Origin: Candidatus Thorarchaeota archaeon
GTDB lineage: Archaea; Asgardarchaeota; Thorarchaeia; Thorarchaeales; Thorarchaeaceae
Assembly (NCBI GenBank): GCA_016839245.1
Contig: JAEOUN010000115.1
Span: 1 to 20,472 of the forward strand
Reading direction: 5' to 3'
DNA length: 20,472 nucleotides
Shown: positions 14,434 to 20,472 of the stretch, piece by piece
How positions within the stretch are numbered: the stretch's first letter is position 1
Layout of the letters: each line of letters opens with the position of its first letter
The notes under the pieces: generated by a model
What the model was told of the DNA's origin: nothing
Database searches by the model: none
Seen by the model: the letters and a program-made list of their open reading frames with translations, nothing else
Position numbers and translations under genes: made by a program

Positions 14434-15540
14434 TCAGAGTATTGTAACAGAGGTTTCACTATTCACAGAATCATATGCTGCGTCTATTATTTTATGAGCT
14501 GTAACAGTATCAGAAAAATTAGGAGATGGAGTTTCTCCGGATTGCAATGAATTAAGGAAGGAATAGCTCAATGCAGCGTAGCGACTATTATCTGAATCGA
14601 TTAGGACACCGTAAATATCGAGGGATGCCCCATTTTGCGATACTCCAAGATAGTCAAGCAAAGCAAGGTCAGCAGTTTCTGAATGGATTCTTACTGGACT
14701 TTCACCTTTAAGATGATAGTCAAGATGACGATTACCTGATTCCAAAGTTATCGCGATAACACCTTTTTCAAAGAAAAACTCAATCCTTCGTTCATCAGGA
14801 CGGTCGACATCATGCCAAATGGAATCAAGTGTACTCAGTGACCCATTCTCATGAGTCATGGTAAGTGATGCAATATCTTCAACACCACGATTGGAGATGA
14901 AACCAACCTTTGCATGAACCTCTGTGATTTCTCCAAAGAACCATAATAATAGGTCAATATCATGGATGCAATGCTCCGAGAGTGTACCTCCACCTGCAAT
15001 CTGGCGCTCTCCTCTCCACCTGTTAAGATTGTCATATTCGTTTGAATATTGATGATCCGCCCTGATATGAGCTAACATTGGTTTGCCAAAATCATGTTTT
15101 TTCAAGAGTTCTTTTGCATAAAGAACGAATGGATCATATCTCAAGACTAAACCAGACCCTGACGGGACATTTGCATCTTGAGTAACTGCCATTAAAGTAC
15201 GAGCTTGCGGACAACTATTAGCCAGAGGCTCTTCACAATAAATTGCCTTTCCTGCCTCAGCCGCAGCCTTCACAATATCAGTGTGTTTACTTGTGGGAGT
15301 GCAGATATAGATTACATTGATCTTGTCATCCCTAAGAAGATCCTTATAGTCCTTGTATCTATCGGGAACATTGTACTCCTTTGCCACTCGATTCAATGAG
15401 TCGTTATCATCATCGCAAATTGCCGCAAGATCAAAATTCACAAGTTTGGCGGACTTTAGAGATGAGAGAGCTGAAAGGTGAGCCCTTCCAATATTTCCAA
15501 TTCCCACAATTCCAAGATGAAGTTCATCTTCCTTTATCAA
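14434..15540 (-). CDS. Gfo/Idh/MocA-family NAD(P)-dependent oxidoreductase
   Basis: A 368-residue enzyme of normal length for the family, which oxidises or reduces sugars, inositols and similar compounds. The Rossmann motif GIVGIGNIGRAHLSAL is at 10-25 and ICTPTSKHTDIV at 79-90. The helix start normally reading EKP is here CEEPLA (E103-E104-P105), so the usually invariant lysine is glutamate. The GGGTLSEHCIHDIDLLLWFFG region supplies the HxxD motif. The TTG at 15540 is taken as start: a TGA lies nine bases upstream in frame, and the next in-frame start would destroy the Rossmann motif. The TATA element at 15575-15585 gives a leader of about a dozen bases without a ribosome binding site. It is divergent from the TPR protein. 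Confidence 0.87.
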   Translation of the reverse strand: MIKEDELHLGIVGIGNIGRAHLSALSSLKSAKLVNFDLAAICDDDNDSLNRVAKEYNVPDRYKDYKDLLRDDKINVIYICTPTSKHTDIVKAAAEAGKAIYCEEPLANSCPQARTLMAVTQDANVPSGSGLVLRYDPFVLYAKELLKKHDFGKPMLAHIRADHQYSNEYDNLNRWRGERQIAGGGTLSEHCIHDIDLLLWFFGEITEVHAKVGFISNRGVEDIASLTMTHENGSLSTLDSIWHDVDRPDERRIEFFFEKGVIAITLESGNRHLDYHLKGESPVRIHSETADLALLDYLGVSQNGASLDIYGVLIDSDNSRYAALSYSFLNSLQSGETPSPNFSDTVTAHKIIDAAYDSVNSETSVTIL

Positions 15541-15574
15541 TAGGGTTCAGCTACCATTTCAGACATAAATTTGA

Positions 15575-15585
15575 ATTATATATTA
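15575..15585 (-). promoter_or_regulatory. TATA box for the Gfo/Idh/MocA gene
   Basis: Minus-strand AATATATAATT lies about 40 bases before the TTG start at 15540. Another TATA-like element (GCTATAAGG near 15606-15614) on the plus strand could serve the divergent TPR gene. Confidence 0.4.
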
Positions 15586-15659
15586 GTCTTCTGTGACCGG
15601 CATAAGCTATAAGGGCAACTGTTATGAGGAGCCAGAAAATCATTTCAGATAATCAATCA

Positions 15660-15676
15660 TTCAACATCATGTTGAA
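15660..15676 (+). promoter_or_regulatory. 17-base palindrome abutting the ribosome binding site of the TPR gene
   Basis: TTCAACATCATGTTGAA has 8-base perfect arms around one base as DNA, or a 6-base stem with a 5-base loop as RNA. Its last bases run into AAGGTGG, the ribosome binding site for the TTG at 15691. It could be an operator or a leader hairpin; the symmetry is visible and the function is inferred. Confidence 0.4.
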
Positions 15677-15690
15677 GGTGGACCAAAGTC

Positions 15691-17496
15691 TTGACCTCTG
15701 AAGATGAACTTCTCAAAGAAGCAAGAAAGGATATCGAGGAAGGTAGAAAAGAGGAGGGAGTAAAGAAACTCCTCAAATCCGCAAAGGAGATGGTAAAAGG
15801 TCAGAAATTTCAAGATGCAGCAAAGTTGTATGAAGAAGCAGCATTAATCTTTAGAGACCTTTACAACGCAGAAGATAGTATCAAATCATTTGAACAAGCC
15901 ACGATTATGCTTGTACGACTACCACAGACAGAAGAGGTCTATTCAGAAATTGTCCGTATCAATAGGGTGGCCGCAAAAATTGCAGAAGAAGCAACAGAAT
16001 ACAAAAAGGCGGCAGATCACTATTTTCGAGCAAAGGATTTCGCGTCCGATAATAATGAGAAAAACGAGCTTAACATAAAGGCAGCAGATGCTCTGGAGAA
16101 CCTAGCAGATATAGAAGAAGAACAAGAAAACTATTCAGAAGCAATTAGTCTTCTTCGTAAGGTTGGTAGGCTTTATTATACTGCAGGCGATGATGAGCTA
16201 GGGGAGAGAATTAATGATCGCGCCGTCAAATTAGCACAACGATGGGCTCAAATATCAAAAAAGAAAGGCGATTATCTCTCAGCAGGAAATGCATTAGCTG
16301 AAGCAGCTCAAATAATGCAGACCATTGGTGAATCGCCTGAAGCAACAAGAGCCATGATGGAGGCAGGAGAACTCTACGAAGCCGCACATTTGTACGAAAA
16401 AGCGGGGAACATCTACGATGCGGCTCAGGAAGCATATAAACTCCAGCGATTGACTTCCGCACGAAATCAGGCATTGTACAAAGCTGCTGAAGCATATCTC
16501 AAGATGGATGGAAAATTGGAAGTAGTAGCACCGCTTCTTATCAAAGGAGGAGATATGTTCCAAGAAATTGGTCGTGTAATGAAGGCAAAATGGGCTTTCA
16601 AGAGAGCTGGAGAGATGTTTGAAGATCTAGCATTAAAGGCACAAAAAGAAAATGAGGTAGAATCAGAAAAGAAGTATTTGAGATATCAAGCATTGTGTAT
16701 GAAGAACTGGGGTAATGAAGAGAAGGCAGAACAGATCTATTCACAGGTAACAGAATATTATCTTGGGCAAGCTAAGGACAGTAGCGACAGTGGAGAGAAG
16801 GAACTACAAGCATTGGCATTGGAAGAGGCTGCAGAAGTCTTTGCTGAATCAGGAAGAATCGACGAGAACAAGAAATACCTTGAGCAGGCAATTAATCTCT
16901 ATATCGATTTAGCAGAAGAATCTGCAACAAATGAAGATTCAGAAACCTCATCCAAACTTTATAGTAAGGCCGCTGAATGTGCAAAGAAGTTGGGAGACAA
17001 TGAGAGGGATCAAACATATCACTCTATGGCAAGTGAAAAAGCCGAAAAAGCAGCAGAATTCTATACAGAACTTGGCGTACCGGAATTAGCTACTCTTTGG
17101 AAGAGGACTGCTGGATTGGAAGCATTACAGACAAACTCGAAGAATATGATTGAGAAGGCAATAGATCTTCTCACAAATTCTGCAGAGGGATTCAAGCAGG
17201 CGAATGAATTGAAAGAATCTTTTGAAGATCTATTTGACGTATTTGAAGCCAGATTTCTCTATTATCCAGATAAGAGAAGACCTATCAAAGCAACAATAAA
17301 GATGATGGATGAAATTGCTAAGGTAAGCCAAGATGATATAATGACTGAACTAGTTACGCTGATTAGAGCAATGAATGATGGAAATCATATTGGTGCACTT
17401 CTAATTCTACAAGAGAATGAAGAAGATTTGCTGGCAAAAGCAGATAGGATTCGAAAATTGATTAATCATTCAAAAGAAGTTAGAGTAACGAAATAG
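15691..17496 (+). CDS. Long TPR / alpha-SNAP-like helical solenoid protein
   Basis: A 601-residue soluble, highly charged protein made almost wholly of helix-turn-helix repeats. Blocks such as KFQDAAKLYEEAALIFRDL, NYSEAISLLRKVGRLYYTAG, YLSAGNALAEAAQIM and LYEAAHLYEKAGNIYDAAQE show the small-residue and aromatic pattern of TPR units. The lengths and the AAxxYxxAA phrasing recall alpha-SNAP, the adaptor that brings NSF to SNARE complexes, but the resemblance is of repeat type and not proof of orthology. There is no signal peptide, membrane helix or catalytic motif. TTG at 15691 is chosen because AAGGTGG lies nine bases before it; the first ATG would remove about 33 residues of the repeat region. 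A scaffold or adaptor role is inferred. The nearest downstream gene is YjbQ, 52 bases away. Confidence 0.8.
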   Translation: MTSEDELLKEARKDIEEGRKEEGVKKLLKSAKEMVKGQKFQDAAKLYEEAALIFRDLYNAEDSIKSFEQATIMLVRLPQTEEVYSEIVRINRVAAKIAEEATEYKKAADHYFRAKDFASDNNEKNELNIKAADALENLADIEEEQENYSEAISLLRKVGRLYYTAGDDELGERINDRAVKLAQRWAQISKKKGDYLSAGNALAEAAQIMQTIGESPEATRAMMEAGELYEAAHLYEKAGNIYDAAQEAYKLQRLTSARNQALYKAAEAYLKMDGKLEVVAPLLIKGGDMFQEIGRVMKAKWAFKRAGEMFEDLALKAQKENEVESEKKYLRYQALCMKNWGNEEKAEQIYSQVTEYYLGQAKDSSDSGEKELQALALEEAAEVFAESGRIDENKKYLEQAINLYIDLAEESATNEDSETSSKLYSKAAECAKKLGDNERDQTYHSMASEKAEKAAEFYTELGVPELATLWKRTAGLEALQTNSKNMIEKAIDLLTNSAEGFKQANELKESFEDLFDVFEARFLYYPDKRRPIKATIKMMDEIAKVSQDDIMTELVTLIRAMNDGNHIGALLILQENEEDLLAKADRIRKLINHSKEVRVTK

Positions 17497-17548
17497 AGCA
17501 GATTTCACGAATACGGAAGATAAAAGTGGAAAGAGTCCAGCAGTCGAG

Positions 17549-17980
17549 TTGGTGAAGTTGTTGGTCACGTACCACGAAACGATTTCGTTTGGAACCAAAG
17601 GCGATTGTGAAATTATTGATATTACGAATAGAGTTGAGAGTATTCTTACGAGTAGTAATCTTTCTACAGGACTCTGTACATTATTCTGTTCAGGATCTAC
17701 AGGCGCAATCACTACAATTGAATATGAAGAAGGCCTCCTCAAAGATTTCCCCGCAGCAATGGAGAGAATTGCACCCACGGGGGTAAAATATGAACATGAT
17801 AAAAGATGGGGAGATGGAAATGGTCATGCACATATCCGTGCATCAATAATCGGTCCAAGCCTTACCATACCATTTGTCAACAAAAGACTTACACTAGGTA
17901 CTTGGCAACAAGTAGTCTTTATAGACTATGATAACAGACCACGTAGTAGAAATCTAGAGGTTGTCCTCATAGGAGAATAA
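17549..17980 (+). CDS. yjbQ: YjbQ / UPF0047 family protein
   Basis: A protein of about 143 residues, the normal length for this very conserved family. The family blocks CSGSTGAITTIEYEEGLLKD, HDKRWGDGNGHAHIRASIIG and LTIPFVNKRLTLGTWQQVVF are all present, including the histidines that line a likely metal or ligand site. Some members have weak thiamin phosphate synthase activity, but the physiological role is not settled. The start is uncertain among TTG 17549, GTG 17552 and TTG 17561; the first two fit the family's N-terminal length, while GGTGAAG would suit the third as a binding site. Its stop directly abuts the stop of the convergent small gene. Confidence 0.9.
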   Translation: MVKLLVTYHETISFGTKGDCEIIDITNRVESILTSSNLSTGLCTLFCSGSTGAITTIEYEEGLLKDFPAAMERIAPTGVKYEHDKRWGDGNGHAHIRASIIGPSLTIPFVNKRLTLGTWQQVVFIDYDNRPRSRNLEVVLIGE

Positions 17981-18250
17981 TCAGGGATATTCACCATCAG
18001 TTAGAGGATCCCATGTCAATTCACGTACAGTGGGACTAACTGGATTTGAATCACGAATCTTCATCGCAAGATAATGAATTCTTAATGCACGTCTTAAACG
18101 ATGTATCTGGAATGGTGCATTCCAATTTGGACGTGGAGTACGATATCCATATGTATCCATTAAATCACGAATGGTATCTAATTCCTTTTTAACCTGGAGC
18201 TTGATGTCGTCAAGGTCTCGCTGAATAGTTAAAGAGGATCTATCTGTCAT
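17981..18250 (-). CDS. Small helical protein of unknown function
   Basis: A basic and acidic protein of 89 residues that I do not recognise. Residues about 1-35 form a long charged helix (IQRDLDDIKLQVKKELDTIR), followed by a short Pro/Arg-rich turn with aromatic residues (PRPNWNAPFQ) and a second helix (RLRRALRIHYLAMKI). No membrane segment or cysteine motif is present. The ATG at 18250 is preferred over a GTG at 18268, because the TATA element GATATAAAAT at 18289-18298 puts the transcript start near the GTG. It lies downstream of the NAD kinase-NOB1 unit on the same strand but has this promoter of its own. Confidence 0.55.
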   Translation of the reverse strand: MTDRSSLTIQRDLDDIKLQVKKELDTIRDLMDTYGYRTPRPNWNAPFQIHRLRRALRIHYLAMKIRDSNPVSPTVRELTWDPLTDGEYP

Positions 18251-18288
18251 CTCTTGACATCTCTCCACTTTCCTATCAATTTGTATGA

Positions 18289-18298
18289 ATTTTATATC
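18289..18298 (-). promoter_or_regulatory. TATA box for the 89-residue protein gene
   Basis: Minus-strand GATATAAAAT is a good archaeal TATA match in the 75-base gap after NOB1. It predicts transcription starting near 18267 and a leader of about 17 bases containing GGAG. Confidence 0.4.
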
Positions 18299-18325
18299 AT
18301 GTAAGACTTGGGTATTACGATGTTC

Positions 18326-18841
18326 TCATCGAGTTTTCTTTTTACTTGATACAACACGACGCATTTTAGTCCCACAAATCGGGCATTCAGAATCTTTCTT
18401 TGTTGATTTTGATTTATGATTGCATGCTGGACATTTGAAAGACCAGATAATCTTGTGTTGAAATCTTCCAGACGGATCGATTGTAGGAATACCCAGATGA
18501 TGAGCTGTATTCAAAATAGCAAAGTCTGAGGAAACAAGAGTAACCGGTAAACCTTGTGACTTTTTTGTATGAGCAAGTGCAAGTAATTCGATATCAACAT
18601 CAGATAAAACCATATCATCTCCTGTATCGTGTGCTGCGGATTGAACAATTTTGAAAGATGCGGTTTCTGGTATTTCATCTCTGAGCTGTTCTAATACCAT
18701 CAGTATGTCCGCCCGTAATTTGCTAGGCTTATTCTTAATCTCTTGAAGAACTCCAGATACAGTCAGAAAACTTCCAGTAGAAACTCCTTTTGTCCAAGTA
18801 GAGAATATCACACCTGCATCCAAGATATAGAGCTGCGACAA
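18326..18841 (-). CDS. nob1: NOB1 family rRNA endonuclease, PIN domain plus zinc ribbon
   Basis: A 171-residue protein that should cut the 3' end of the small-subunit rRNA precursor during ribosome maturation, as eukaryotic and archaeal NOB1 do. The PIN nuclease occupies residues 1-125 with acidic residues in LDAG (D8), VLQEIKNK (E34), LSDVDIELLALA (D81, D83) and VSSDFAILN (D106). The C-terminal zinc ribbon has C137, C140, C153 and C156, followed by a basic tail. The TTG at 18841 is chosen over a GTG at 18850: it gives the usual short lead before LDAG and has AGGTGA five bases upstream. That site overlaps the NAD kinase stop codon, so the two genes are probably translationally coupled. Confidence 0.88.
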   Translation of the reverse strand: MSQLYILDAGVIFSTWTKGVSTGSFLTVSGVLQEIKNKPSKLRADILMVLEQLRDEIPETASFKIVQSAAHDTGDDMVLSDVDIELLALAHTKKSQGLPVTLVSSDFAILNTAHHLGIPTIDPSGRFQHKIIWSFKCPACNHKSKSTKKDSECPICGTKMRRVVSSKKKTR

Positions 18842-18850
18842 TCTTGTCAC

Positions 18851-19729
18851 CTACAGAGTCCTTGGAATTAAACGAGTGTTGAGACGATCATAATAGTTAT
18901 CATAGAGACGAATGAAACGTGTGATGTTTTCAGATTTCTTTAACCAGACTTTCTCATGTGGCTCAATGTCCCAACGGGTCTGTCCATCAATCACTGCAAG
19001 TCCTGGAGCTCCTGATTTTACCAATTCAATTTCAAGAGTTGAAAAATCAGGAATAACAATGGATTTTAGCTCGAATCGAGGAGGACACACAGGAACGAAG
19101 ATAAGTCCATTTACATCGGGGGCAAGAATTGATCCACCAGCAGCCAAGGCATAAGCAGTAGAACCACAGGGGGTCGCAAGCATTGCACCATCAGCACGGC
19201 CATAATCAATTCTTGAATCATCAAGGTAAATCTGCATAGTCAGCAGTCGACCAGGAATGCGTGAAACGATATATACCTCATTAAGTGCATCAGGAAATAC
19301 TTTGTCCGCGACTCCAGAACTGATGTTTACATTTGATTCAATAATACATTCATTTGCTAAGACTTTCTCAAGTGAACTGAAAGCTGTAGTAGTTCCACTC
19401 TCAGTAAGGAATCCTACAGTTCCTCGATTGATGCAGAACAATGGAGTAGATCTATCCTTTAATTTTGAGAGGGTATAGAGGATAGTTCCATCACCCCCGA
19501 TAGTAATTACAAAATCCACATCCATGTCTTCAATAGGAGTTGGTTGTATCGTGTTGTCTGCGATTTTGAAAGAACCAGGGTCCACCTGAATTGTGATATT
19601 ATTAGATACTAGAAGTTGAGCGATACGTTCAGCTACTCGTTCAATCTCCATACGACCTGGTTTACACACTAGACCAATAGTACGTCTGTCACTTAGTATC
19701 TGTGGATTTTGTTCGATCACTGAAAACAC
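18851..19729 (-). CDS. nadK: NAD kinase
   Basis: An NAD kinase that makes NADP from NAD with ATP or polyphosphate. The hallmark GGDGT is followed by PLFCINRGTVGFLTE, the ALNEVYIV block, and GADGAMLATPCGSTAYALAAGGS-type residues, where TPCGSTAY replaces the usual TPTGSTAY. The frame is open back to an ATG at 19876 (341 residues), but that start overlaps the eIF5A gene and lies upstream of the TATA element at 19804-19811. The family normally begins a few residues before RTIGLVCKPG. I use the GTG at 19729 (292 residues); a GTG at 19720 is almost as good and the true start is uncertain. It leads the NAD kinase-NOB1 unit, with its stop inside the NOB1 ribosome binding site. Confidence 0.87.
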   Translation of the reverse strand: MFSVIEQNPQILSDRRTIGLVCKPGRMEIERVAERIAQLLVSNNITIQVDPGSFKIADNTIQPTPIEDMDVDFVITIGGDGTILYTLSKLKDRSTPLFCINRGTVGFLTESGTTTAFSSLEKVLANECIIESNVNISSGVADKVFPDALNEVYIVSRIPGRLLTMQIYLDDSRIDYGRADGAMLATPCGSTAYALAAGGSILAPDVNGLIFVPVCPPRFELKSIVIPDFSTLEIELVKSGAPGLAVIDGQTRWDIEPHEKVWLKKSENITRFIRLYDNYYDRLNTRLIPRTL

Positions 19730-19803
19730 ATCAAGATATTGCTGAATAGTTACGCATTTTACTCTTATTACTATCCTTCCGTCTATCGAATACACGCCCC
19801 CAA

Positions 19804-19811
19804 ATATATAT
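19804..19811. promoter_or_regulatory. Shared symmetrical TATA box between NAD kinase and eIF5A
   Basis: TATATATA, flanked by A/T on both sides and by CCCCC on the left, can be read either way. Rightward it predicts an eIF5A leader of about 30 bases carrying GGTGAG. Leftward it predicts a NAD kinase transcript start near 19780, which excludes the ATG at 19876. It is the only TATA-like element in the gap. Confidence 0.45.
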
Positions 19812-19865
19812 AGAAGAATCGAAATGGGTGTAGTCGAGTCTGCATGACTGAGTTGGTGAGATAAA

Positions 19866-20267
19866 TTGAGTATCAAGAAGAGTGATGCAAAAAGTCTGAA
19901 ACCTGGTAGCTACATGATGATTGATGATGAACCATGCAGAGTCATCTCAATGGAAAAATCAAAACCTGGAAAACATGGAGCGGCAAAAGCGAATATAGTT
20001 GCTGTCGGATTCTTCGATAATCGAAAACGTAACGTTATCATGCCAGCAGATCGAATGGTGGATGTTCCAGTTATTGACAAAAGAAGTGCTACTATAATCG
20101 CAGATATGGGTGAAAACTTCAGCCTAATGGATAGTGAAACCTTTGAAACCTTTGAAGTACCAAAACCGACAGATCAAGAGGTTCTATCCAAGATTGAATT
20201 GAACTGTTCAGTCGAGGTCTGGGATCTGATGGGCAGGAAAGTTATCACCAGAGTGAAGACAGCTTAA
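19866..20267 (+). CDS. eif5A: Translation initiation factor 5A (aIF5A)
   Basis: A 133-residue protein of full family length. It binds the ribosome and helps peptide-bond formation at difficult sequences such as proline runs. The N-terminal SH3-like half carries SKPGKHGAAKANIVAVG, in which K36 is the lysine converted to hypusine or deoxyhypusine. The C-terminal OB-fold half ends in VEVWDLMGRKVITRVK. The start is a TTG at 19866, supported by GGTGAG five bases upstream; no better start is available. It is divergent from NAD kinase across a shared TATA element, and an Lrp/AsnC-type gene follows 45 bases later. Confidence 0.95.
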   Translation: MSIKKSDAKSLKPGSYMMIDDEPCRVISMEKSKPGKHGAAKANIVAVGFFDNRKRNVIMPADRMVDVPVIDKRSATIIADMGENFSLMDSETFETFEVPKPTDQEVLSKIELNCSVEVWDLMGRKVITRVKTA

Positions 20268-20312
20268 TCTTAAAGAGACCTCGATTTAAGAGATACATGA
20301 TGTGATGTTCTT

Positions 20313-20472
20313 ATGGGGTCCACTGAAAGAATTGATGATATTGATCGGAAGATTATAGAGATTCTTTCTGAGAATGCTAGAATTTCACTACGAGATATCA
20401 AAAAGAGTGTGAAACTTAGTCCTAGTTCAATCAAGAATCGAATGGAGAATCTTGTTAATTCAGGAGTTGTAA
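20313..20472 (+). CDS. Lrp/AsnC-family transcriptional regulator (C-terminus cut by window edge)
   Basis: Open from the ATG at 20313 to the window edge, 53 residues. It starts ERIDDIDRKIIEILSENARI and continues LRDIKKSVKLSPSSIKNRME, the typical helix-turn-helix of the Lrp/AsnC (feast/famine) regulators. The ligand-binding RAM domain should follow outside the window. GTGAT lies about five bases before the ATG as a partial ribosome binding site. It may be co-transcribed with eIF5A, 45 bases upstream. The regulated genes are unknown. Confidence 0.85.
   Translation, partial: MGSTERIDDIDRKIIEILSENARISLRDIKKSVKLSPSSIKNRMENLVNSGVV

Noticed and set aside
15624..15701. 25-codon open frame upstream of the TPR gene
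   Set aside because: It is out of frame, overlaps the TPR start, and contains the palindrome and ribosome binding site; no sign of coding constraint can be seen.
19730..19876. Longer NAD kinase with an ATG start at 19876
   Set aside because: It would overlap the eIF5A start and its promoter, begins upstream of the TATA element, and the extra residues do not resemble the family.
20295..20350. ATGATG / CTGA / TGATGA pattern resembling a C/D box guide RNA at the start of the Lrp gene
   Set aside because: The first C box is imperfect, the final D box is missing and the sequence is coding for the conserved helix-turn-helix protein start.
1..20472. CRISPR arrays, tRNA or rRNA genes, insertion sequences and integrase sites
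   Set aside because: I looked for regular direct repeats, cloverleaf-type intergenic stretches, transposase-like proteins and terminal repeats and found none; intergenic gaps are all under 200 bases.

Overview
The window looks like a piece of an Asgard-type (Promethearchaeota) archaeal chromosome. The archaeal signs are an eIF5A with the hypusination lysine, a NOB1-type PIN nuclease with a zinc ribbon, a PAC2-family protein with a proteasome-docking tail, a stand-alone 2-oxoacid:ferredoxin oxidoreductase gamma subunit, TATA boxes about 25 bases from several starts, and GAGGTG/AGGTG ribosome binding sites. An Asgard source is pointed to by a TRAPP/Bet3-like protein with V4R-type cysteines, two roadblock/LC7 proteins and ribosomal protein eL13. 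I cannot fix the lineage within Asgard; the moderate GC content and the TRAPP homologue fit Thorarchaeota-like or related genomes.

Layout. Bases 1-5037 hold a minus-strand run read right to left: eL13, a PfkB-family sugar kinase, a roadblock-winged-helix protein, a TRAPP-like protein, then a four-helix membrane protein with its own promoter. A second roadblock paralogue (cut by the window edge) and a divergent membrane protein with a zinc ribbon sit to its left. Bases 5177-8931 hold a DUF72 protein, a small unknown protein followed by a type I glutamine synthetase, and a class I/II aminotransferase tail to tail with it. Bases 9096-11938 hold a cation diffusion facilitator with three tandem C-terminal domains, the PAC2 protein, and porG on the other strand. 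Bases 12038-15540 hold a methyltransferase with a truncated copy of its own start behind it, a CrtI-like flavoprotein and a Gfo/Idh/MocA oxidoreductase. Bases 15691-20472 hold a 601-residue TPR/SNAP-like solenoid, YjbQ, an 89-residue unknown, NOB1 and NAD kinase in one transcription unit, eIF5A, and the start of an Lrp/AsnC regulator.

Translation signals decide many starts. A GGTG-type site lies 5-9 bases before the chosen codon in most genes, and TTG is used unusually often (1856, 3397, 15540, 15691, 18841, 19866). A few genes (9096, 14380, perhaps 15540) look leaderless or nearly so because the TATA box is only about 25-40 bases from the start. No tRNA, rRNA, CRISPR array, insertion sequence or integrase was seen, and no gene-free stretch exceeds 300 bases.

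The most notable region is the left third. A predicted co-transcribed set joins a ribosomal protein to a TRAPP/Bet3-like protein and a roadblock protein, which are building blocks of eukaryotic membrane-traffic tethers and GTPase regulators. Small membrane proteins and a roadblock paralogue under a palindromic divergent promoter sit next to it.
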